The notes under the pieces: model-generated
What the model was told of the DNA's origin: nothing
The model's database searches: none
What the model saw: the letters and a program-made list of their open reading frames with translations, nothing else
In this document: positions 1 through 19,200 of the stretch, piece after piece
Numbering within the stretch: position 1 is the first letter of the stretch
Layout of the letters: each line of letters begins with the position of its first letter
Assembly (NCBI RefSeq): GCF_964204645.1
Contig: NW_027437462.1
Coordinates: 27,001-91,000, forward strand
From: Tubulanus polymorphus
Taxonomy: Eukaryota > Nemertea > Palaeonemertea > Tubulaniformes > Tubulanidae
Length of the DNA: 64,000 bases
Direction: 5' to 3'
Program-made: the position numbers and the translations under genes

Positions 1-1
1 A

Positions 2-214
2 CATTCCGGTGGTCTGATTAAACAAACATTTATTGCTTATAAAGCCAGTAATGTTAAGTTGCCCAAGTTCGAAACATTTCTACAAGTTGGAGGAAAAACC
101 GCCGCTAACGTTAATATCGATGACATCGTTAAATTCCGACCGTCAAATTCAGCATCAGGAAAACTGATATATCGTTATTATAGCGGGTTCGAACCCGTAT
201 ATATCAATAAATAA
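2..214 (+). CDS. C-terminal end of an unrecognised plus-strand gene (partial)
   Basis: An open frame enters from the left edge and ends at a TAA at 212-214, giving about 70 residues that start HSGGLIKQTFIAYKASN and end with GFEPVYINK. The composition looks protein-like (no low complexity), but I recognise no family. The last codons overlap a sequence resembling a tRNA box B (GGTTCGAACCC near 188-198), so a spurious frame is possible. The start and any upstream exons lie outside the window. Confidence 0.35.
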   Translation, partial: HSGGLIKQTFIAYKASNVKLPKFETFLQVGGKTAANVNIDDIVKFRPSNSASGKLIYRYYSGFEPVYINK

Positions 215-1123
215 TTACAGGTATAAATCACTTTAAACTTCACTGGATTTGAACCCATTGGCTAAACAATAAACAATATCAATTTCAATATCATATTATT
301 TCGAATCCGAAACACTAACACTAGGTTCGAAAAATTGCGTAACACGTTTTTGGGGATATTTCGATACTTCAATTATTTGCTAAAATCTTTATTACGGTAA
401 TTGAAACAATGCTCACTTGGAATTAGGAACTAAAGCATTTATTATTAGAAAATAGTCTAAGATCCTGAGGGTCCTTATGAGCACCCCCTCCCCTTGTCAC
501 AATAATGTAACAAACGTTTTGACCCCCGAACCACGCGTTTTTCGAATAGCTTCATGTAGCATACGCACCAGCTACACTTCAATTCAAGCGCATCGATGGG
601 TTCTGCTGTGCATCGGGATTTCTCCAACTTTATAGCGCGCCGGGAATTCATGGTTCATTCTGTATCTATACGACTTAATAAATCCTAAATTTGAACCGAA
701 TTACGCAAAATAAAATCTGCTGTTACAATTAAATATTGTGTCTCAGTAATATATTCATTATTCGTCAACGGTGTTGCTCACACCTGCTCGGAGCCCTCCC
801 ATTCACACCTGATTTCAGGGTGCCGCACCTGCCAGGAGTCCCCTTGTAAGGCCTCCACCTCACCTGCCAGAAGCCCATGTGAACCCTCCGTCTCGATGAA
901 TGGTCTATTTACTATATGTAAGTGGTTGTGCCTGCACACACGACACACACACACATGTAGTCGTGCAATATGCATGAATTTATAACGAGTCATATTGGAG
1001 CGATTATAGGTTATATATTAGTTATACTGATCCCTGGAATACATATTGGTACGTATAAACACCGCTAGATGTCACTATGTATGTTAATCGCGCTCAGATT
1101 TAAATACTCTTTGTTTATTTCAG
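215..1123. other. Intergenic stretch, possibly holding the missing first exon of the next gene
   Basis: AT-rich sequence with a short CA repeat near 940-955 and a second box-B-like stretch (GGATTTGAACCC, about 244-255). No convincing coding exon could be joined in phase to the exon at 1124, so the start of the downstream membrane protein is unresolved. Confidence 0.4.
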
Positions 1124-1914
1124 GATCAATACTGTATTTTTGGACGCCATATAAACGCGATTTGGTAGATACCCTCACTTGCCGGTGCCCGTGTTTTGAT
1201 ACTATATTTAAAGGTAATGTTTTCTCATGAATCATTCGTTGGGGTCCTGGTGCTGCCACCTATAACTACTGATCTGTAAACTATCTATTTTCAGGTTCGT
1301 ACGAGAATTTTCCCTCGAAATATAAACATATATACTTCAACGCCACCTGGAATACATGGAAGATTTGGTCGATAACATTTCTCGCAGGGGTCGTTCTTTA
1401 CGAAGCGGTTAAACGATTAATTCATCTGTTCACCACTAGGAGGCTACGCTGGCAGTTTTTAATGTTATTCATAGTCGCGTTTTATTCGCACTATTTTTCG
1501 TGGTGGGTTTATTTTAATTATCTGAATGATGATTTCTATAAACAATGGTTCCATCAGTTATTTTTCACGGTCTCTGAATTCGTTTCAAGTTTCATCGTTT
1601 TTCAATTATGCGATTGTAATATTGAAATCACGTGGTATAAATTATTGATTATAATTACGATCAGTTTAACACATATCGTAATCAGCTGCGTTGATCAATT
1701 TATTCAACATATATTCTATTCTAAAGGTTGGCGTCATCAGATAATCCGTGACTTGGGTTTAATGATTCCCGATTTGTTACACTTATTCATTCCTTTATTT
1801 CATGTATTAAAATGTTTAAATCAATCAGGGATTAAACGACGTCAGTTAATTAAAGATTTAATAACAGCTTTAATTTTCATTGTTGTAATTGTACCATTGA
1901 TCAGTTTTCTGTAA
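1124..1914 (+). CDS. Uncharacterised multipass membrane protein (5' end missing)
   Basis: Two exons join in phase: 1124-1213 (preceded by TTTCAG, followed by GTAATG) and 1295-1914 (preceded by TTTTCAG), ending at TAA 1912-1914. The protein has a Cys-rich juxtamembrane stretch (CRCPCFDTIFKG) and then four to six hydrophobic segments, including WKIWSITFLAGVVLYEAV, LIIITISLTHIVISCV and a final LIFIVVIVPLISFL. I do not recognise the family; it looks like a small integral membrane protein. The first coding exon was not found. A possible AATAAA overlaps 1916-1921. It converges with LRRC71, whose stop codon is only about 290 bases away. Confidence 0.6.
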
Positions 1915-2204
1915 AAATAAATTCAGGTATTTTTGTATAATCTATTATTTCCTGTATCATTTTTCAGCCCCTGTCCCTATAATTCAACTCTAACCGTGGT
2001 ATTTTTATTGTGGTCCAACATTCAACAAAAACAAACGATTTCTGAAAATATCACAGTAATTTTTTCTATTTCTAAATCAATTACAAAAGTTTTATTAACA
2101 ATAATATAATTGGACGGATTAACAATAGATGGCACTAGTGTAGTAAGTAGTAAGGCACACGAGGTCTATATAAATGAGATTGATAATAGATGGCGCTTTA
2201 AGGA

Positions 2205-9214
<7,010 letters not shown>

Positions 9215-10495
9215 TATAAACTCCTGCACAGACAGGTCTCTCCTCTGACTTCCTTCCAATAACTATAATAGAAGTTTTAACTCAACAACACGCGCTCTCT
9301 CTATTTGAAAGTTATATTTACACGATCAATAAAACTAAGAAATCACGAAATATTGACATTTTGAATATAATAAACTTTTATTTCGTATAGTTCTATATCA
9401 TTACATACAAGTGTTTTAATAGTAAATCGACTCGACTCAATAATATCCCGAGAATATCAATATGTTTAGAGAATCTCGATATATAACAAGAATCTCAATA
9501 TATCTCGAGATTCAGTATATATCAAGAATCTTAATATATCGAGAGACTCTCAGTATATATAGAAATAATAAAGAGAATCTCGATGCATTTTGAGAATGTC
9601 GTCAATATATCGCATGAATCTCAGTTTATATTGAGAATCTCGATATACGTTTCACTGCACTAAAAGTTTCAAACACTAAATAGAGGGTTAATATTCAACA
9701 CTTAAGGAGTTAATTGAGAGATAATTCGTTTTTAACATCAAATTCTTTGATCAAAAGTTTGAAGTGTTCTGATTGGTTAATTATGAACACAAAACAACCC
9801 GAAATTATCTCGCAATAAATACCTCAAATAGATATATATTATATATACATATATTTACAGCGCCATCTAGGGGCATATTCAGGAACTTCATTCACACCCG
9901 ATTAAAACTGGTCCCGCAGTGGTCCCCGAAACAGTAATCTATTATCTCCACGGATACCGGTAGTTACTGATCTAATTGTTAGACAATAATCGAAACCGTA
10001 AAAACAAAGAATTGTAAATTCGAAAATCAAATCTAAAACTAAAACCTAAACACCGACCCCTCCCCCCTCCCTTGATGCGTACGTAATATATGAATGACCC
10101 CCTAAACATGTTTCGTCATTTAAAACATTTATATAAACAAATATGAATTTAAAAATTCAGTGATCATCGTTAGAAACAACAGACAAACTATAGAATCTCC
10201 ATAGCAACGAGCAACAATATTACTCTGTATCTATAGACTATATATATATATACAGTACAACATAGTAACAATTCAGGAGTTGAGGACACCAGTCCAACAA
10301 TTTCAGGACACCAGTCTAATAAAGACGACTCCTAGTCATGTGGCGCCGTCTTTGATATATTACTCGAACCATAATTAAACTGTACAAACATTAAAATCGT
10401 CAATGATTGCTGGTATTATATTCCTGTTGTAACGCTACAACGGTTGTCAGGGTTTTCTAATCCGGGATTAGTAACTATGATAGTCGTCGTGGTCG
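9215..10495. other. AT-rich interval between LRRC71 and CTDSPL2, probable CTDSPL2 3' UTR
   Basis: No coding exon seen. About 9430-9660 holds degenerate repeats of GAGAATCTCGATATAT. One CTCF-like site (GCGCCATCT, about 9860-9868) is present. A minus-strand AATAAA-type signal lies near 9373-9378 and could serve CTDSPL2. A box-B-like stretch (GAGTTCGAATCCC, about 9103-9115) lies just outside, in the first LRRC71 intron. Confidence 0.5.
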
Positions 10496-13400
10496 TTAAT
10501 CCGGCGGTAGTAGCTCATGTAGATGGAATCGATTTTTGATATGAGGACGAACGTCTTCTTTCTGAAAAAATTCATCTCATTTTATAAGAAGATATTTGAT
10601 AATCACAAAATCTCGTTAATCTCGCATTAATTCTTACCATGGAAACTAAACTTTCTAAAAACGGTAACATTTTCATTAATTCACTATCGTTATTATCGGT
10701 GAACCAACTTTCAATCGGTATTCCATTCCATAACTACAAATAAACAACAAACAATCATTAATCATGAATCAGTTCAAAAACAAACGACAATCGCAGCTTA
10801 CGATCGTTTTGTTGTTACCTGGTAACCGAATGCTTGCGGCGAATTATCAACAATGATCGTTTTTTCGAGATCTCGACCGAGAATTTTCAGATCCTTGATA
10901 TAATTACCGTTAACACAAACGCAATGTTCACGAAACAGACGATGCCTAAAAAATATCAAATCATTATTATTATCGATATAGCGTTATTGGATATATCGTG
11001 AGGCATCTAGAAATATCTTACTTGATCCATTTTTTATCCGGATCTAAAAGATTCATCAATTTATCGGCGTAAACTTTCTTCGAAGCAGTAAATAGAATCA
11101 CTTCGAATAATTGAGAAACTCGGTTGAGAAATTCTTTAAAAAATGGTCGCGTTCGAACAAACACCTATAAATAATCAATAGTCAATCAATAATCAATCAA
11201 TAATTGAACGCTATGGTTTATTGATTACTGGTGTGTAAATAAATACCTGATACGTGACATCTTGAAATACAACAGGAAAAACAAAAGCAGCTTCATCCAT
11301 TTTATTCAGACTACAGTGAACTAATGTCTCATCCTATAATAAAACATGATTATATAACAAACAGTCGCTCCACGTGATCCACGTAGCTCCACGTGGATAA
11401 AACAACACAATACATACCAAATCTAGAACTAGTGAGAATTCTGGAGTACTGCGAGTTTTCAGAGGTAAAGCTGGAGCTCGTGCCCTCATTTCATCTGTTA
11501 ATGGTGGAAGATGCTTTATAAAATAATACCTGAAATTTAAAAGGACACAAATGAGGAGGTTGTTCAAGTAGGCAGTAGGTTCAAGTAGGTTGTAGGTTCA
11601 AGTAGGTTGTAGGTTCAAGTAGGTTGTAGGTTCAAGTAGGCAGTAGGTTTAAGTAGGCTGTAGGTATGAGTCAGGCTGTAGGTATGAGTCAGGCTGTAGG
11701 TTCAAGTAGGCTGTAGGTACGGCAGTAGGTACGGCTGTATGACATGCTGAAATACTTACGGATCAAACGTTTCAAACTCCGCATTTTCAACCGTTTCTTG
11801 CTGCGAATCGTCATCGTTGTCATAGTTACCAGTTGTATTGTTGTAAACGTCCTCAGTTTCTGGGCACGGTAACAACAATGGAACGGGTTGATCAATAGGT
11901 GGCGCCTCGTTCTCTTTACACGATGATTCACTACTCGAACCGGAATCATTCAACGATTCATCATCGTCATCGCTGAACTCTTTCGCTAATTCATCTTCAT
12001 CTTCCTCGTCTCCTAGTAACACAACAATCGCAGTCAGTTCAATTCAATTTTCAAATGAGTTTCACCCCCTGGTGTTGAAAAAACTCACCATCTTTATCGA
12101 AGTATTGAAACACCGGTGAAAACAGCTGACCTAGAATAGTTCCCTTAGTGCGTACAGGTGTCGCCGGTGGTTTCGTCGTGGTCGTTCGTTGTTTACCTAT
12201 GAGAGATGAAACTGCCGCTATCAATCTCCATTCGCTAATAGGTGGCGCTGATACCGCTACTGCTGTAAACATACACACATTCATTCACACTCATACACCA
12301 TGCATTCACCACTAGGGGGAGCTGCTGTCAGGGGATTCACTTACCTGTACTACGAGATCTGGCTTTTTGTTTTTTAGGCTGCGGTGACGATGTTATGAGA
12401 TCAGCGCCCTCTATCTGTCGTTTGTTCACCTATCAATAATATATAGATATATAATTACCACGGAAATGATTGATAATAGTTGACGTAATAGATTGTTGGA
12501 GGGGGGCGCGTTACGGACCTGTTTAACCCCAGTCGATGACCACGGAATTAAATTCTTGATTGTTGTAAATAAACCAGCAGCAGCAGCAGCGGCGGTTGTC
12601 GACGACGACGACTCCTGCAAAACAATCACACATTTTTATTACAACACCACAGAATGTGAGCGTATGACTGATCAGTCTGACTCAAGGGAGTCTGACCTGA
12701 AGGATCAGTCAGACTCAAGGGAGTCTGACCTGAAGGGTCAGTCAGACTCAAGGGAGTCTGACCTGAAGGATCAGTCAGACTCAAGGGAGTCTGACCTGAA
12801 GGATCAGTCAGACTCAAGGGAGTCTGACCTGAAGGGTCAGTCTGACTCAAGGGAGTCTGACCTGAACGATCAGTCAGACTCAAGGGAGTCTGACCTGAAG
12901 GGTCAGTCTGACTCAAGGGAGTCCGACCTGAAGGATCAGTCAGACTCAAGGGAGTCTGACCTGAAGGATCAATCAGACTCAAGGGAGTCCGACCTGAAGG
13001 ATCAGTCAGACTCAAGAGAGTCTGACCTGAACGATCAGTCAGACTCAAGGGAGTCTGACCTGAAGGGTCAGTCTGACTCAAGGGAGTCTGACCTGAACGA
13101 TCAGTCAGACTCAAGGGAGTCTGACCTGAACGATCAGTCAGACTCAAGGGAGTCCGACCTGAACGATCAGTCAGACTCAAGGGAGTCTGACCTGAACGAT
13201 CAGTCAGACTCAAGAGAGTCTGACCTGAACGATCAGTCAGACTCAAGGGAGTCTGACCTGAAGGATCAATCAGACTCAAGGGAGTCCGACCTGAAGGATC
13301 AGTCAGACTCAAGAGAGTCTGACCTGAACGATCAGTCAGACTCAAGGGAGTCCGACCTGAACGATCAGTCAGACTCAAGGGAGTCTGACCTGAAGGGTCA

Positions 13401-14269
13401 ATCAGACTCAAGGGAGTCTGACCTGAACGATCAGTCAGACTCAAGGGAGTCTGACCTGAACGATCAGTCAGACTCAAGAGAGTCTGACCTGAACGATCAG
13501 TCAGACTCAAGGGAGTCCGACCTGAACGATCAGTCAGACTCAAGGGAGTCTGACCTGAACGATCAGTCAGACTCAAGGGAGTCCGACCTGAAGGGTCAGT
13601 CAGACTCAAGAGAGTCCGACCTGAACGATCAGTCAGACTCAAGGGAGTCCGACCTGAAGGATCAGTCTGACTCAAGGGAGTCCGACCTGAAGGATCAGTC
13701 AGACTCAAGAGAGTCCGACCTGAACGATCAGTCAGACTCAAGGGAGTCCGACCTGAAGGATCAGTCTGACTCAAGGGAGTCCGACCTGAACGATCAGTCA
13801 GACTCAAGGGAGTCCGACCTGAAGGATCAGTCAGACTCAAGAGAGTCTGACCTGAACGATCAGTCAGACTCAAGGGAGTCTGACCTGAAGGGTCAGACAG
13901 ACTCAAGGGAGTCTGACCTGAACGATCAGTCAGACTCAAGGGAGTCCGACCTGAACGATCAGTCAGACTCAAGGGAGTCCGACCTGAACGATCAGTCTGA
14001 CTCAAGGGAGTCTGACCTGAACGATCAGTCAGACTCAAGGGAGTCTGACCTGAAGGGTCAGTCAGACTCAAGGGAGTCTGACCTGAAGGGTCAGTCAGAC
14101 TCAAGGGACTACAAAAGGAATCTGAAATCGATATAAATTTAATCCTAACCTGTTTTTTATTCTCTAACAATAAAACAGCGTTCTGTTTTTTAACTTTCAC
14201 TAAATTCGTCCTTTTAGTCGTTCTCAACGGTTTATCAGTGCTGTTACCATGACGACTGCGTAACTTCAT
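10496..14269 (-). CDS. CTDSPL2: CTD small phosphatase-like protein 2
   Basis: The family dephosphorylates phosphoserine/threonine through an Asp-based FCP1/SCP catalytic fold. Minus-strand exons: 14150-14328 (ATG at 14267-14269, [13 protein letters not shown]), 12519-12614, 12345-12429, 12089-12262 or 12089-12196, 11760-12012, 11418-11529, 11247-11333, 11022-11164, 10819-10945, 10638-10733 and 10496-10561 (stop). The N-terminal half is low complexity with an acidic run ([17 protein letters not shown]). The C-terminal domain reads [26 protein letters not shown] (the DxDxT catalytic motif, split between two exons), [51 protein letters not shown] and ends in [15 protein letters not shown], all hallmark sequences of this subfamily. 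The exon near 12200 has two possible in-phase acceptors, which would add or remove [16 protein letters not shown]-type sequence. Confidence 0.95.
11565..11745. repeat. 17-bp tandem repeat in a CTDSPL2 intron
   Basis: About ten copies of GTTCAAGTAGGTTGTAG and variants occupy the intron between the 11418-11529 and 11760-12012 exons. Confidence 0.9.
12660..14108. repeat. 33-bp hairpin-forming minisatellite, about 44 copies
   Basis: The array fills the first CTDSPL2 coding intron (12615-14149). Each unit contains GTCAGACTC AAGG GAGTCTGAC, a 9-bp inverted repeat with a 4-base loop, followed by a 10-11 base spacer (CTGAACGATC or CTGAAGGATC). Many copies have GAGTCCGAC in the right arm, which leaves a single A-C mismatch. 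Because 33 is a multiple of three and the unit has no stop in several frames, it produces long false frames on both strands (547 and 572 codons). Confidence 0.97.
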
Positions 14270-14328
14270 TGTTGGTGTTGGTCGATCGCAGTACAGTACC
14301 ACGTCCTGTCGCCTGGTATTGTATTGTT

Positions 14329-15401
14329 CTGAAATAAATCTCAAACCTGTTTATAACTTGTCATTGAACCTACAGTTTGATCTTATCAATACTTATCAAG
14401 TTCATCTTATCAGTGTCTAAACAAACAATAGAAGTTCAATTGAATATTGGCAGATTACCTAAATCTGAAGAAAGGTTAGGATGAAGAATGGTGGGGAGGG
14501 AGGGGAGGGGGGAGGGGGGTACTGATCTGGTTCTTACTTACATCAATAAAATTAAAGTAAAAACATTTCACCTGTAACAGACTATAATCTAGTGTAAGTT
14601 CCATTGATTGCGATTGGTTGTAATGATCTGTGCTTACTGCTGGGCTGATGTAACGACAGTCCTCATTGGCTTACTAACCCTAACCCTAGGTCCAGGCCTC
14701 TGATAGGTCACTGATTGTTAGTGTGTGTCACACACTGACAGTTGTAAACAGATGATTTAGGGACCCATTCATAAATTTGTGTAAATCCAGTTTGGTTTCA
14801 ATTCATAAACATTACTTAAATAAATATAATCCAAATAAATTTATGAATTAAAATGTTTAAAACTTTTACTAATTGATTACTTTACCCTAATCCTGACTGT
14901 CCTTTAGTACAAACATTAGATAACCTGTATCATCACACACAGAGTTTATATAGAAGTCTTACCTTGTGAAACACATAAATATATCCAATAACTATTTGAC
15001 AATAATCATTAGTGTAAATAGTGATTGAGATGTTGAGTAGAGCTGATTAGTCACTAACTGAACAGCAGCAGCTGGATACCAGTGTGAGTAGAGGGTGGAT
15101 AGACTGAACCACCCAAACCATCCACCAAACTGTCAATAATTAGTGAGTGACACTAATTAACAGTTAGATGAGCATCATCTATATCTGAGTATTCACCCCC
15201 CCCCCCCCCAAAGAGCCGTATAGCCTGTTATAGGAATTATTATCAAACTTGATAGATCAATCAGAAATTGACTACCTATAATCTATTGAATCTCGTGGTT
15301 GGTTTCATTTTCTCATCCACCAATTTTAGGTTAGATTCATTCCATTACATAGCTCGACTCTGTGTATAGAGCAGCCCTAGGGCTGGAGAGCTTTAGGTTA
15401 G

Positions 15402-15432
<31 letters not shown>

Positions 15433-16262
15433 CCAGCAGCAGCACCAGCAGGGTTTGAAGAGGCAGAAAATCGATGAAACTATGGCTCGAATTCCAAGTC
15501 GTTTTTTCTACAGTTTAAACCGATTTATCGCTATCAAAACATTCGCGATCTTTTACTGCAGATACTAAACAGTAAACATTACTTACTGAAACTGTTAATT
15601 CGCGAGCATTTGAACGTAAAATCCCGGGTAATTTAAAACAGCAGCAGCAGCGTCGCTTCCTCCCTCTTCACGCCATTACTACGGCTATTATTCATCGCGC
15701 ATGCGCTAATCCTCATAGCCGATCAATTAAATTAGTTAATTTTTAGACGAATTAAACAAAAAACAATCAAAGAACAAAAATATTGGGTGAAAAACGATTT
15801 ATTTATGATCTAAAAGTGGACGGAAATAAGGCGCGATCGTCGGAGAATATAAATCAATCTATAAATATAACTTACAGAAAATACCGAGTAGTTTCGATCG
15901 ATAACTGCAGATGGCAGCACCTACTGGCAAGTGCGTTTTAACTCTCATCATTGTAAACATAATAAAATAATCTTGTTCTTTTATACAATTGCACAAAATA
16001 ATTATAATTTCAACAATTTTTACAAAATATATTATAAAACGTCATCCTAACAACAACAGTAACAACAAATAACCCTAAAAAAGTTGAGTTGAGCTACAAT
16101 AATAAAACTGTATCAATTACAACAACTTTCAGGCAAAGATAGTGTGATATAAATAACCCTGCATTGACAATATAGGGAGTATTATGTGGGAAGGGATATA
16201 AGGGAGCGAGGGGAGTGAGGAGGGGGGAAAGAGGGAGTTAGGGGGGGCGGGCTGAGCATTGA
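14329..16262. other. CTDSPL2 5' region and intergenic interval
   Basis: Contains another copy of the telomere-like dispersed block (about 14640-14710), a C homopolymer at about 15197-15209, and a CAG/CAC run at 15402-15451 that mimics a polyQ frame. No coding exon is apparent. The CTDSPL2 transcription start probably lies around 15600-15720, and 15720-16262 is the space before the 3' end of the next minus-strand gene. Confidence 0.5.
15697..15706. promoter_or_regulatory. NRF1-like palindrome at the presumed CTDSPL2 promoter
   Basis: GCGCATGCGC is a perfect match to the NRF1 consensus core. It lies about 1.4 kb upstream of the CTDSPL2 start codon in a GC-rich patch with CTTCCTCCCTC. Assignment as the promoter is inference from position and motif. 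Confidence 0.5.
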
Positions 16263-19200
16263 TCACTGATCAGAACTCGATTGTTCTCTCTTCTTGCGGC
16301 TGCGTCGAGCTCTCAGTTTTTCCTGAAGTCCCTGATCCATTCTTAACTTATTCATTTCTTGAGCTCGTTGGAAATCTTCCATTTGTTGTTCGTGTTGAGC
16401 TTGAAGAGCTGATATATCACCTGTTAATATCAATTATCATATTTCAGATCAAAATATCAAAATATCGAATGTAGTCACACAAGTTTTTGAATAAAGATTT
16501 TTACCGAATAAATCTTCTTGCGTCGGAGCAGGAGCTAATTCAGAAAGAGGCAGCGGAGATGGAGTCTGATCAATAGCGGCGCCACCTGCAGGAATATCTG
16601 CTGCAACAGGTGCAGAATCAGAAACATCTTCATCAACGGTTTCATCAGTTTTAGAAATATCTGGAGCTGCATCATCACCCTAAAATATACATAACAGATA
16701 GACAGTGTTAGTGACAGCTACTGTCACAGATAGACAGTGTTAGTGACAGCTACTGTCACAAATAGACAGTGTTAGTGACAGCTACTGTCACAAATATACA
16801 GTGTTAGTGACAGCTACTGTCACAGATAGACCGTGTAAGTGACAGCTACTGTCACAGATAGACCGTGTTAGTGACAGCTACTGTCACAGATAGACCGTGT
16901 TAGTGACAGCTACTGTCACAGATAGACCGTGTTAGTGACAGCTACTGTCACAGATAGACCGTGTTAGTGACAGCTACTGTCACAGATAGACCGTGTTAGC
17001 GACAGCTTTCACAGATAGACAGCTAAAAGTCACATACTGTCACCAATAGTGACAGTAACTAAACTTACCGATTGTAAATCACCAGCATGAGAAACGTCAT
17101 CAGCAGTAAACAATAACATAACGTCATGTGACTGATCTTCAGATGATTTCAATACAGTAAATTCATCTGTAAATAAATAAAACAACTACAATTATAATCA
17201 GTGAGGCTGGACGGATAAATAGAGAGATAATCAGTGAGGCTGGACGGATAAATAGAGATAATCAGTGAGGCTGGATGGATAAATAGAGAGATAATCAGTG
17301 AGACTGGATGGATAAATAGAGAGATAATCAGTGAGGCTGGATGGATAAATAGAGAGATAATCACTGAGGCTGGACAGATAAATAGAGAGATAATCAGTGA
17401 GGCTGGATGGATAAATAGAGAGATAATCAGTGAGGCTGGACGGATAAATAGAGAGATAATCACTGAGACTGGACAGATAAATAGAGAGATAATCAGTGAG
17501 GCTGGATGGATAAATAGAGAGATAATCAGTGAGGCTTGGATGGATAAATAGAGAGATAATCAGTGAGGCTGGATGGATAAATAGAGAGATAATCACTGAG
17601 GCTGGACAGATAAATAGAGAGATAATCAGTGAGGCTGGATGGATAAATAGAGAGATAATCAGTGAGGCTGGATGGATAAATAGAGAGATAATCAGTGAGG
17701 CTTGGATGGATAAATAGAGAGATAATCAGTGAGGCTGGATGGATAAATAGAGAGATAATCAGTGAGGCTTGGATGGATAAATAGAGAGATAATCAGTGCT
17801 GCTGGATGGATAGATAGAGAGATAATCAGTGAGGCTGGATGGATAAATAGAGAGATAATCAGTGAGGCTGGACGGATAAATAGAGAGATAATCAGTGAGA
17901 CTGGATGGATAAATAGAGAGATAATCAGTGAGGCTGGACAGATAAATAGAGAGATAATCAGTGCTGCTGGATGGATAAATAGAGAGATAATCACTGAGGC
18001 TGGACAGATAAATAGAGAGATAATCACTGAGGCTGGACAGATAAATAGAGAGATAATCAGTGAGGCTGGATGGATAAATAGAGAGATAATCAGTGAGGCT
18101 GGATGGATAAATAGAGAGATAATCAGTGAGGCTTGGATGGATAAATAGAGAGATAATCAGTGCTGCTGGATGGATAAATAGAGAGATAATCAGTGCTGCT
18201 GGATGGATAAATAGAGAGATAATCAGTGAGGCTGGATGGATAAATAGAGAGATAATCAGTGAGGCTGGATGGATAAATAGAGAGATAATCACTGTGACTG
18301 GATGGATAAATAGAGAGATAATCAGTGAGGCTGGATGGATAAATAGAGAGATAATCAGTGAGGCTGGATGGATAAATAGAGAGATAATCAGTGAGGCTTG
18401 GATGGATAAATAGAGAGATAATCAGTGAGGCTTGGATGGATAAATAGAGAGATAATCAGTGAGGCTTGGATGGATAAATAGAGAGATAATCAGTGAGGCT
18501 GGATGGATAAATAGAGAGATAATCAGTGAGGCTGGATGGATAAATAGAGAGATAATCAGTGAGGCTTGGATGGATAAATAGAGAGATAATCAGTGAGGCT
18601 TGGATGGATAAATAGAGAGATAATCAGTGAGGCTTGGATGGATAGATAGAGAGATAATCAGTGAGGCTGGATGGATAAATAGAGAGATAATCAGTGCTGC
18701 TGGATGGATAAATAGAGAGATAATCAGTGAGGCTGGATGGATAAATAGAGAGATAATCAGTGAGGCTTGGATGGATAGATAGAGAGATAATCAGTGAGGC
18801 TGGATGGATAAATAGAGAGATAATCAGTGCTGCTGGATGGATAAATAGAGAGATAATCAGTGAGGCTGGATGGATAAATAGAGAGATAATCAGTGCTGCT
18901 GGATGGATAAATAGAGAGATAATCAGTGAGGCTGGATGGATAAATAGAGAGATAATCAGTGAGGCTGGATGGATAAATAGAGAGATAATCAGTGAGGCTT
19001 GGATGGATAAATAGAGAGATAATCAGTGCTGCTGGATGGATAAATAGAGAGATAATCAGTGAGGCTGGACGGATAAATAGAGAGATAATCAGTGAGGCTT
19101 GGATGGATAAATAGAGAGATAATCAGTGCTGCTGGATGGATAAATAGAGAGATAATCAGTGAGGCTGGACGGATAAATAGAGAGATAATCAGTGAGGCTT

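Noticed and set aside
12493-14344. Overlapping 547- and 572-codon open frames on opposite strands
   Set aside because: Both are produced by the stop-free 33-bp minisatellite. Only the short ends belong to real CTDSPL2 exons, which are separated by this intron.
15362-15568. Frame with a polyglutamine run
   Set aside because: CAG microsatellite on the strand opposite CTDSPL2 with no ATG context, no splice partner and no conserved flanks.
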